Source: Galeopsis tetrahit
Taxonomy: Eukaryota > Streptophyta > Magnoliopsida > Lamiales > Lamiaceae
Direction of reading: 5' to 3'
Assembly: GCA_963675135.1 (NCBI GenBank)
Contig: OY776120.1
Location: 56,230,063-56,294,062, forward strand
DNA: 64,000 bases
Below the pieces are notes generated by a model. The model worked only from the letters and a program-made list of their open reading frames with translations. It had not been told where the DNA came from and ran no database searches. Each line of letters opens with the position of its first letter. The first letter of the stretch is position 1. A program made the position numbers and the translations under genes. Shown piece by piece: positions 32,760 to 43,600 of this stretch.

Positions 32760-34726
32760 TGTTGGTCCTGAAAGGAGTATATAACAAGTGTATGGGGGGG
32801 GGGGGGGGAATACACTTGTATGCAATTTTTTTGCTAATTTGATCAAACCAGAGTTCAGCAAGGTTGTCTTGGACAACTCTGCTGAAGAAGATTAACTCTT
32901 CTAAGATAATCAGACTACTAAGTACTATTGAGTACTTAGTTGAATAACTATCTAAGGGAGTTATGTGCGGAATAGTGGTTGGCCCTTTAAGTTTAGACTC
33001 CTTTGATTTCTGAAATCACTTTCCCAATCTAAAACAGTCCAGTTAAGCTTCAGGGAAGTTGTCCAAATCAGTTTTGCACATTCTTTGAATATGTATCTTT
33101 GAAAGATCAGTTTTGTGTGCAGTGTTGAATGAATGTAAGTACTTTGTAAAGTAAATCAACACAAGAGTTTATAGTGGTTCAGAGACTCAAGCTCCTACAT
33201 CCACTTTCCCTGATTTAACAGGATAATTCCTTCACTCTTGGAATTAACTTGTTTTATAGTGCCAAGGTGCACTTGATCAAGAACACCACTCCTTGGTGAA
33301 TTGATCCCTAGGATGTCTAGAGTCCTAGTACCCTCTTCTCAACTCAGAACTGAACTGTTCTTCTCTCAACAGTCAGCTCCTACCACTTCTACTACTACAA
33401 CCTTCTCACTTTCACTCTTGAAAGATGTAAGGGTTGAAGTAAGGTTCCAACTAATGAGATATCCTTTACAATGAAGATCAGTGTATAAGGATAGGATATC
33501 TTTCTAAGCTTGTGTATGGATATACAATGAAGTTCAGCTTAGATGAAGTGTTTGAAGACTAAGATAGTCTTTGAAAGCTTTGAAAGCACTCTAGCTTGTT
33601 AGAACTTTGAGCTTAGTTGGATTGTTGAGATACTTTCAAATGGTCTTCACACTTCTGTATTTATAGACAAAATGGAGGATTTGCCCGTTGGAGAGGCAGC
33701 CCCAAATTGCTATAAATGTCTTCCTTGAGTTCTTCAAACTGGAAGACAGATTCTTGATAGTGACATGTCCTCATTTGAGTAATAAACGGCTTGTAAGACT
33801 TTGTCTTCATTCTGCAGCACTTTTTCCAATGTTTGACTTCTTGTTAGGACTTGGACATGGCTTCTGAAGGTTGATCCAATGATAGGACAACATTCCTTAT
33901 CATCTGGACAACTCTCCTTATCACTATCAGCAGTTTTGCTTTTCAGCAAGGTTGGCTTGCTCTTCTTCAGATGACTTGGCTCTTTCCCTTTATTTCACTT
34001 CAAGGTGATCTTAGCTTGTTTCTTTGGTGATCTTTAGGGTGTGGTTGTCTCTTTCTCTTCAGCATAGTTGACCTTCAACCTTTAGAACATCTTTTCTGAT
34101 TCAATCATGCTGAGACAACTCTTCTGGACAACTCTTCTGATCAGCATATTTGGTCTTTTAGCATCAGAGCACTTTACACATAGAGTTGGCTTCTCTGGAC
34201 AACTCTCCTGATCCAAAGCCTTTGAGTAGCCTTGTCCTTTTGAGCTAGGTAAAGTTATTCTTGCATATGGCTAGCTTCTTTGGACAACTCTGCTGATCAG
34301 AGTTATTAAGCTTGTCCTTTTGATTTTACCAATCTTGCATATGGACACTTTCTCTGGACAACTCTCCTGATCAGATCATCTTATTGGACTTGTCCTTTTG
34401 AGCTTTACAATCTTGTTCTTGCATAAGAACATCTTCTCTGGACAACTCTCCTGATCAGTGCATTTGGTTTTCCATAGAGTGTCCTTGCTCTTAAGTGATT
34501 GTTCCAGAATTTGAGCCTTGAGGGGACTTGATCTTGATCATCTTCAAAGCATAGGTTCCCCATCAACTTGTGCATCTAATTGTCTAAGAGCTGCCTAACA
34601 TTTCAGCTTCCTATCTAGCCTATAAACTGTATGTTCTATCATTTCTAGAACATATTTATCTTGACTTAGGCATGTCTCAGGGGGTTTTGGTATTAGATCA
34701 AAACATATCTCATTTTATTCCCAACA
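32760..34726 (-). repeat. Element B 3' LTR (1967 bp)
   Basis: It is bounded by TG...CA. It contains a G15 tract (32794-32808) between the arms ACAAGTGTAT and ATACACTTGT, and several spaced copies of TGGACAACTCTNCTGATC between 33907 and 34460. It is about 200 bp longer than the A LTR, mostly in this repeat part. Confidence 0.94.
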
Positions 34727-34742
34727 ATTTCCCCCTTTTTGA
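34727..34742 (-). promoter_or_regulatory. Element B polypurine tract
   Basis: On - it reads AAAAAGGGGGAAAT directly before the 3' LTR, identical to element A. Confidence 0.9.
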
Positions 34743-34983
34743 TGATGCCAAAACCTATACTATCTAAGCAAAAGTGACTTGTCTACACCTATTACATGTA
34801 TCTTCAGAAGACATGACTAAGGTCAATATTCCTGAAAAAAATAATGTGTTAGTGTATTCACTGTTTCTGTTGCAAGTAGGTTCAAGATAGGCATAGAGAG
34901 ATTAGTGTTTCTTGATTCAAAATAAGTTCAACTATCATTCATTCAAAGATCATTACAAGCATGTTGATAGTTGAAATTAACAT

Positions 34984-35110
34984 ATCAGAGCATGAATCAA
35001 TAACACTTAAATACATCAGAGCATTTCATTCTAACAATTCAAGACATAAATAAGCTTTTCATCATCAGAGCACAGAGCTTGTATCAGAGCAATCCATAAC
35101 AGATCAGAGC
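34984..35110 (+). repeat. five ATCAGAGC words upstream of the PPT, element B
   Basis: Copies lie at 34984, 35015, 35064, 35083 and 35103. The flanks differ from those in element A while the 8-nt core is kept. On the coding strand they are complementary to the primer-binding site; the copy at 35083 matches ten bases (GTATCAGAGC). Confidence 0.85.
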
Positions 35111-35190
35111 AAACAGATTAGCATATCAGCAATCTTGACCATATTTCAGCATAGTTGATCAATCAAGAAAGGTCAGAAGACTTAGCCATT

Positions 35191-38100
35191 TCAAAGATCA
35201 TCCTCAGGGGGTGGCAGCATTCCATACTGTGCCCACACTCTTCTTTTCAACGCCATGGCTTCTTGGTTGGTTCCCTTAGGTCCAAGAACCATCTTGTTTA
35301 GCTTAAGGATCTCAGTGAATTCTCTCAGAATTCTTGCTTGGTCAATCCATCCTTCAAGCTTTGGAGGCATGTATATGATTGGCTTGGGAGCTGTGAGTTC
35401 AATTCTTGCAATGTCAGCAGCTGCAAGAAGTTGTTGATACAACTCTCTGTAGTATTCTAGCATGAACTCAGTGAAGGCAAAGTTTGCATCTCCTCCATTC
35501 CATCTGTCAATGACATAGTAGTCATAGACAAACTCCCTTTTGGCTTCTTCCCATGTGTCATTCAGTTGAATTGGCACCCATTTATCCAAGTGTGGATATT
35601 TGGTGTCCATTGGGATTAGAAGCTGAGGCTTCATCTTGCTGTAAGTTGCTCTCCTCCTTCTTGGTTTCTGAAAGTTTGCTCTCCTTTCATCTCTTGCTCT
35701 GTTGGCTTCTTCCATCAGATCCATTTTCTCTTGGGCCCTCATCATGGCCAGTTTCTGTTGTGTTTCAGGGTCTTTGCCATACCCTTCATGAAACAGCTTT
35801 GATGGATCATGGGCTAGAACAGTTGTCTTCTTCTTAGGTTCAGGTCCAAATCCTTCAGCAAATAATTCTTCAATGTCTTCAGTGGACTTGGTACCTTCAG
35901 CAGTTTTGCCAGATTCAGAAGATTTGTCCTTTTCAGCAGCTTTGGGCTCTTCAGCAGTTTTGGCTTTCTTTGATGTAGGCTCATCATCAACAACTCTGAA
36001 TTCAGGTGGAAGATCAAGGCTGCTAGGAAAGTCAGTGAATTTCTCAACTTGTCTCTTTTTTCCTTGGGCCTTCTTGATCTTTCCTCTAGTTTGGATACCT
36101 TCAGCATCCTTGTCCAAACCTGACACTTCACCACCTGGTCTTTGTTGTAACCTCATCCTTTCTTCTTGAGCTGAGGCCATAGAATTCTTCAAGGCAAGTG
36201 CTAATTGCTCTTCTTCATTCAATTCTTCCAAATTCAGTACTTCAGGCTCTTTGCCTTTTCCTTCAGCAATGTTGTCTTTCCCTTTGACTGGGCTCCCTAT
36301 CACCAAGGCACCTTTTGCTCTAGCTCTTTCCCTTTCCCCCTTTTTGGCAGCATCAAAACACTGGGGCTTGAGGTCACTCATTGTTGAGGCCATCAGGGAT
36401 TGGGCCTGGTTTAGAGATTTCATTTCTTCCAACAAATATACATTCTCATCATGTATATTTTGCATCTTGTCACTGCTCAAGCTAAGAAAAGCTAGAACAG
36501 GTTTCATTTTCTGTTGAACAACCTCCTCCATGGTTGCCTTAAGAGATGCATCCAATTGGGTCTTCAGAAACTCAGTGAGGTTGGCCACTGCACCTTCAGC
36601 AATGTTGGCCAATACCTCTTGGGAAAACTTTTCAGAGGCTGCTTTGACCATAGCTAGCCTTTGCTCTTCAGCTCTTCTCTTTTGCAGTGCAGTCTTCTTT
36701 CCAATAGCTTGTTTGACAGTTAGCCTGAGAGCTTTGACATTGGCATTGTGATTGTCTCTCAGCAGCTTTTGCTCTTTCTTGACCTCCTCTGAGATGGCTT
36801 CCATGGATGATTTGGCATTTTGAACTTCAGTGGAGATGGTTTGGAGACCAGATTCCACACCACTGATCCTTGCCTCAAGGGTTGGTAGCACAACATCTTC
36901 AGAGCCAGTGAGCCTCATTTCTACAGATGCTAGAGTCCTTCCTTGCTCATTTAATGCTCCTGAGGTTTCAGCATGAGCAGACTTGACTTGATGAGCCAAG
37001 GAGTCCAACTTTTCTGATTGCATCCCAAGTAAGGCCTGAGCTGAGCCTGAATCTACTTGGATAGGTGCATCTGTTAAGAATTCATCTGCAAAAATTTGAT
37101 CAAGAGAAATACCTGCAACATCAGACAAGTCAAACAAGTTAGGAAATAAACACTCATCACCCTCAATTTCTTTTGTATAAGACTCTGATACATCAGCAGT
37201 CTTCTTCTCATTTTCAACTTGTTCTTTTCTCCCTTCTGTAATAATGTTCTCACTCAAGGAATCAGGCCTCCTCTCATCAAGGGATTCTTGAAGTTCAGAT
37301 TTGACTTCAAGAATAACCTGTCCTTCCTCACTTATTCCACCCTCATATGGTGGTACACTCACTATCTTAGTGATGACTACCTCTCTTTCATCCTCAACTC
37401 CCTCTGATTTTTCAACTATTCTCTCCTTTTCAACTCCTTCTCCTAATCCTGCAACATCTTCACCCTCAACAAGGTTCAAAGATGGCAGTTGTGAGGAGAT
37501 CACAGTGCTTATCTCAGCAGCCACTGAGTCATCCTGAATGATTAAGGGCTGATCAGTGTCCAACTCTTCTGACACTGAATAGGCCTTAATCAAACTAGCC
37601 TCTAGTACAGGAACCTCAACATCTTTAGGCTGTGCCTTGGGTTCAGAAGAACCTTCATTGGCAGATGTGTCTTTGGTTGTGTTGCCACCCTTGGTCAACA
37701 CCTCTGATGACACAGAGCCTTTCCTATGATAGGTTTTAGGAGGGTTTGAAAGTCTGTCTGTTATAGAAGACTTGGGTTGAAAGGATTCAGGGAGGTTGGC
37801 TTGAGGGGTTTCAGGAGGGTTGGGATTTGAAGGGTTTGAGGGATCATCAGGGGAATCATCATCATTTGAGCTACTGTCAGGGTGTTTGATTCCCTTGGCT
37901 TTTCTTTCTTTCTCCTCCTCAATTTTATCAGCTACTAACTTTGCAAAAATGTCCTCATCAATGAGAAATCTTGTCTTTGAAACTCCAGCAAAGTGTAGCA
38001 ATCTGTTTTCCTCTATTTGCCACCAGTTTGCACCCTTATCTTGGATGACTTGTGATATCTCCATCATGGATTTGTCTTTCACATCAACAAGCATCCTCAA

Positions 38101-39939
38101 ATCATGAAAGGCCTTCTGAATTCTTGGAAATTCAGCAAGTTGTGGATACAAACTGTCCACAGTAGCCTTGGCTCCTCCTTTGAGCATACTTTCAAAAGTA
38201 TACTCCTCCTCATCTCCACTTGAATGGGTACTTTGGGTTATAGGGGAGTTGGCTCTGGGTTCTCCTAATATGGCTTCAGGCAGATTAAGTTCAGGGATAT
38301 TGGCTTCAGATGGGTTGGGTACAGTAGAAGGATCTTCAGTTGCTTTTGAGAGCAATTGATCTGAAGGGACTTTACTCAGGGGGGTTGGCTCATTGAGTGC
38401 ATGCTCTAAGAGCTTTGAATAATTGAGCATGGATGAGTCAAGGGGAGACAGGAGTCTTGTCTCATCTACTGCTAAATCAGCAAGCACATCAATGCCACTT
38501 CTTTGCACATTCCCTTCTGGAGAATATCTCTTAGTGAGATTTACAGGGGTAATGGGTTGGTTGGAAGGGGTGACATGGGTTTCAGGGGAGTTAGGCTCAA
38601 GGTACTGAATTTCAGGGAGGTTGGCCTCTATAGGTTGACCTTCAGGGACTTTGGATTCTGGAGTTCCGGAACCAGAAGAATTAGTCCTTGACATGGATTT
38701 GGTCCTGCTTTCAGCTCTGCTCTCCCTTAGAGCCAATTGAAGAGATCTTTCTTCTTGAAACTCCAACACCTTTTCAGTAGGTTTGGCCCTTCTCTTGCTG
38801 GCCCTACTGCTCCCACTTCCTTCCTTCTCAGGGACAGCTTCCCTGATTCTCTTATCACCCTTCTTCTTTTGCCTAGTCTCATTGTACTTCCTCCTCAACT
38901 CTTCTGAGTGGTCAGAAGGCACACTCACTCCCTCTTCTGCCACTGCATCAACTTCAGCTGATGCTCCTGAGGCTTCTTTTGAGGACAATTGAGACATTTT
39001 TCTGGTTTTGACAGCCCTGGCCTTTGTTCTCTTTTTCATCTTGGGCTTCTCCTCCTCCTGTTCTTCAGCAGGCTTGACCATGAGCATCCTTCTCTTTTCA
39101 GTTTTCTTGCTAAGTTTTCTGAACAGGATCTTCTGGGCTGGGAGGGGCTTTGCAAAGGTCTGCATCTGGGAATAGTGGGAAAACCTTTCAATCAACAAGC
39201 TTGCCCTGGTGCAATACTTGATTTTCCCTTCTAGCACCACCTTATTGTGGGTTTTCACTTTGAATTTTGCCTTCTCCTTCATCATCTCAGACATGATGAA
39301 GGTCCTCCAATCAAATTTAATGCCCTTATCACTGGCATCAATGATAGCAGCCATGATTCTGATCCTTGGATGACTAACCTGCTCTAAGCTTCCAGTGTTG
39401 CTTAAGAGGCTCTTAGCAACTACCTCAAAAAGGTTGAGAAACTCTGGCTTGAGAGTTTTCTTGTTTTGAGTTGAGGAGAGAGGGCCTGGAACTAATAGCC
39501 ATTCTTGGGCTATCTCATCTTCATGGCCAGTGCCATAAGTTTCTGGATTCCTTCCCTCATAAGGTAGTCCAAAAGCTCCTTCCAGATCCTCTGAGGAGAA
39601 TTTTACTCTGTGGAATCTCTCCTCCTCCTCCTCTCCTTCTGCAGTCTAAGATAATCTGGTTGATACTTCACCATCCTCAGGTTTGCCTCTCCATTTGAGG
39701 AAGGCAAAGAATTCTGCCATGTAGCTCTCCAAGCAAGAGCTTGGTTTCTCCTCCAAGAACTTTTGAAGTCCAGCTCTCCTCAACCATCTCAAGGTTGGTG
39801 TGATTTCAGGATCCTCATTCTCAAAGGATACTATTGGCTCAAAATGGAGATTTTGTTTATGGCTTAAGTAGCCAAAATCCAGGTCTAGATCCTTGTTAGA
39901 GAAATCAACAAGCATCTCAGGTCTAACTTTGGGGGCCAT
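35191..39939 (-). CDS. Element B ORF3: giant accessory protein, one internal stop
   Basis: The frame has 1583 codons from ATG 39937-39939 (MAPKVRPEM) to PPPEDDL-stop, interrupted once by TAG at 39646-39648 where A has Tyr. The ATG is chosen because A shares it and the CT-rich leader ends there. Residues about 50-190 (WLRRAGLQKFL, YMAEFFAFLKW, FHRVKFS) resemble plant transposon-protein domains. Basic clusters near 300 (KKRTKARAVK) suggest nuclear entry. Pro/Ser/Glu linkers follow, then a coiled coil at about 970-1200. EEEQLALALKNS at residues 1242-1253 fits the ubiquitin-interacting motif. A globular end (about 1444-1582, WEEAKREF, PKPIIYMPPKLEGW) closes it. It sits in the slot of the SIRE env-like ORF, but no membrane helix is visible. 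The function is unknown. Confidence 0.88.
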
Positions 39940-40630
39940 TGAAATTTGCAGAGAGAGTTTTGAGAGAGTTTGAAGAAAATTTGAGTTAGGGTTTCGAATA
40001 CTTGGGGAAGAAGTGTTTGTGGGGATCTTAAGACTTGTGAATATTCTAAAAAGAATGTATGTCAATGAGTTGGTAAGGTCTTGAAACAATTCAAAGGTGA
40101 ACAAAAATGGAAATCCAAAATGGACGGCTAGGATTGATTTCAGGGGAGTTGTCCATTTTTGATCCAATGGTCAAAAACCAATGTAACAGTGAAATAACTG
40201 TTTTATTCAAAACGTGGGTGGTTTTTAATGTTTGTTAAAGGCTGTGGGTTTTTCGAGATAGATCATGTCCCAAAAAGTTTAATGCAAACAAGAGTTAAAT
40301 CTTGGCATTTAATGCATGGAAAGTGACCTTTTGGGTGGGAGACAAATTAAATCCCAGAAAGGTGAAAACTGTATTTCAAGGGACAGATTTCGAGATAGGT
40401 ATTGATCACCAAAAATAGGTGCTTATCATACCAAGATTTGGTTTGATAGCTGGGACAACTTATCTGACCCTACATGGACAAGTGTCCTGAAAGACTGTGG
40501 ACAAGTGTCCTGAATTTCAAAGGACAAGTGTCCTGAAGAAGTAAGGTCATGTTTCTGAGTTTCAGTAGACTTGACCAAGTCTGCTGAAGTTTGAGTTTGT
40601 TTCCCCCTTAATCAATGAACTTCTTTGGAC
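39940..40630 (-). promoter_or_regulatory. pol-ORF3 spacer with plant-like leader, element B
   Basis: This 691-bp gap lies between the pol stop and the ORF3 ATG. On - the last 60 bp read like a plant 5' UTR, with AAACCCTAA (39986-39994 inverted), CAAACTCTCTCAAAACTCTC and CAATGG at the start codon. Upstream is TCCTAGCCGTCCATTTTGG. Near pol (40470-40545) three units of GGACAAGTGTCCTGAA lie in tandem. The conservation of both blocks with element A suggests a promoter or splice signal for ORF3. No experimentally known motif proves it. Confidence 0.5.
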
Positions 40631-43600
40631 TCATTTGTCCAACTTCTCTGGATCAAGAAGTCCCAACTCTGCTGATAATTCCAGGAACCTTGCCTCTGCA
40701 AGTGGCTTAGTTAGTATATCAGCTTTTTGATGGTCTGTGTGAATTTTCACTAGCTTGATATCCTTCTTCTCCACATGATCTCTAATGAAGTGGTGCTTGA
40801 TGTCCACATGTTTGCATCTTGTGTGCAAGACAGGATTTTGTGATATAGCAATGGCACTATTGTTATCACAGAAAATTGGCACTTCAGTAGAGTTGACTTT
40901 GTAGTCTCTGAGTTGTTGTCTTAGCCAAAGGATTTGAGCACAACAACTTCCAGCTGCAACATATTCAGCTTCAGTGGTGGAGGTGGCTACTGTATTTTGT
41001 TTCTTGGAGAACCAAGATATGAGTTTGTTGCCCAAGAATTGACAAGTCCCTGAGGTGGACTTTCTATCAATCCTACATCCTCCATAGTCAGCATCTGAGT
41101 AGCCAGTTAGCTCAATATTGTCATCAGCAGGGTACCAAAGGCCTAGATTCTCAGTGCCTTTGAGGTACCTCAAAATCCTCTTTGCAGCCTCAAGGTGGCT
41201 TTTCTTAGGATTTGCTTGAAACCTTGCACAAACACCTACTGCAAAGGTGATATCAGGTCTGCTGGCAGTGAGATAGAGGAGTGAACCAATTATTCCTCTA
41301 TACTCAGTAGAGTTGGTTGGCACACCACTCTCATCAGGATCCATCTTCCAATTGGTGTTCATAGGGATCCTTACTGGCTTGCTAGTTGTACACCCAAACT
41401 TTTTGATCATTTCTCTGGTGTACTTAGCTTGGTTGATGAAGATTCCTTCTTTAGATTGCTTGACTTGTAGACCCAAAAAGAAGTTCATCAACCCCATCAT
41501 GGACATCTCAAACTTGCTTTGCATGAGCTTTGAGAATTTCTCACAGAGCTTCTCATTAGGGGATCCAAAAATTATGTCATCCACATAAATTTGGACAAGC
41601 AAGATGTCCTCTCCTTCAGAGATTCTGAAGAGAGTTCTGTCCACAGTTCCCTTGGTGAATCCATGATCCAAGAGGAATTGTGACAGTGTATCATACCAAG
41701 CCCTAGGGGCTTGTTTGAGTCCATATAGAGCTTTCTTGAGTCTGTAAACTTGGTTTCCAACTTCAAAGCCTGGTGGTTGCTCCACATAGACTTCTTCTTT
41801 TAACACTCCATTCAGAAAGGCACTCTTGACATCCATTTGGTATACTTTGAACCTTTTGTGAGCTGCATAGGCTAGAAAGAGCCTTATTGCTTCTAGCCTT
41901 GCCACAGGTGCAAATGTCTCATCATAGTCAATGCCTTCATGTTGGCAATACCCTTTTGCCACAAGTCTTGCTTTGTTTCTGACAATCACATCATTTTCAT
42001 TTTTCTTGTTCTTGAACACCCACTTTGTTCCAATAACATCTTGATGTGAAGGCCTATCCACCAGCTCCCATACTTCATTTCTGGTGAATTGGTTCAGTTC
42101 TTCCTGCATGGCTGTGATCCAATTGGCATCTTGAAGTGCTTCCTCAATATCACTTGGTTCTTGCTCTGACAAGAAACAACAGAACATAGCACTTTCACCA
42201 TGAAACTTTCTGGTTCTGACTCCTATACTTGGATCACCAAGTATCAGATCAGTAGGATGGTCAGACAACCAAGTCCTTCTTTTCCTGATCTCTTCAGTAG
42301 AGTTGTCCTCTACTGAAGGTGAGTCATTTTGATCATATAATTCAGGATAATTTAATGCAGGATCTAATTCAGGATCATAATCAGGGGTGTTGTCCTCAAT
42401 GTCAGGGACATTGGCATTTTCAACATTTTGAGTTCCCCCTTGATTATTTGACCCATTAACTACCTCAGCAGGAACTGCTTCTTCATTGGTAGTTGTTACC
42501 TGGATGTGAACTGGGATTGGTTCATTCAGTTCACCATTTCCATCTGTAGGATTTGTCTCAGGAATGTTGCCTTCAGGATTGTTGTCCAATGTGGGTTTTT
42601 CAGGCAGATTGGCTTGAACAACATCTATGAATTCAGTGTCTTTGTCTTTTAGGCTTAATCTGGTTGTCCTCTGTGTGATTTCTTCAGGTTCTAAATGATC
42701 ATTCCTGATCTCAAAGATAGATTCATCAAACACAACATGAGGTGTTTCTTCCACTATAAGGGTTTTCTTGTTGTAGACTCTGAAAGCTCTACTGATTTGA
42801 GAGTATCCAAGAAATACTCCCTCATCAGCTTTGCTGTCAAAGGCTTTCAACTGTTCTTTCCCATTATTGTGAATGAAACATTTACAACCAAATATATGAA
42901 AGTATGACACTTTAGGCATTCTTCCTTTCCAGAGTTCATAGGGGGTTTTGCCTTGCCCCTTAGTGATCAAACATCTATTTTGAGTATGGCATGCAGTGTT
43001 TATAGCTTCAGCCCAAAACCTCTTAGGTAAATTTGAGTCAGCAATTAGAGTTCTAGCAGCTTCTTTTAAAGTTCTATTCCTTCTTTCTGCAACTCCATTT
43101 TGTTGGGGAGTTCTAGCTGCTGAGGTTTCATGAGCTATTCCATTAGTTGTGCAATACTCATTGATGTATGAGTTAATGAACTCAGTGCCTTTATCAGATC
43201 TTATCTTGATAATGCTAAGGCTTTTCTCATTTGACAATCTCTTGAGAAGTTCAGGTAGTTTGACTTGTGTTTCCTTCTTATTAAGGAGAAATACTACCCA
43301 TGTGAACCTAGAGAAGTCATCTACTACCACTAATGTGTATTTTCTACCATTTATGCTTGAAGGGGTAATTGGTCCAAACAGATCCATATGTAGAAGTTCA
43401 AGTACCCTTTCAGTGGAGATGACTGGTTTTCCTTTGAATGAGGCTTTAATCTGTTTTCCTTCTTGACATGGCTTACACACATGTTCTTTAATGAAAACCT
43501 CATTAGGTAGTCCTTTAACTAATGCATTTCTAGCAAGTTTATTCATAGATTTGAAGTTCAGGTGGTTTAGCCTCTTGTGCCATAGCCAACTTTGTTCACT

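Noticed and set aside
35191..39939. Calling ORF3 an envelope protein
   Set aside because: No signal peptide, no membrane-spanning helix and no cleavage site are visible; only the position after pol resembles the SIRE env-like gene.
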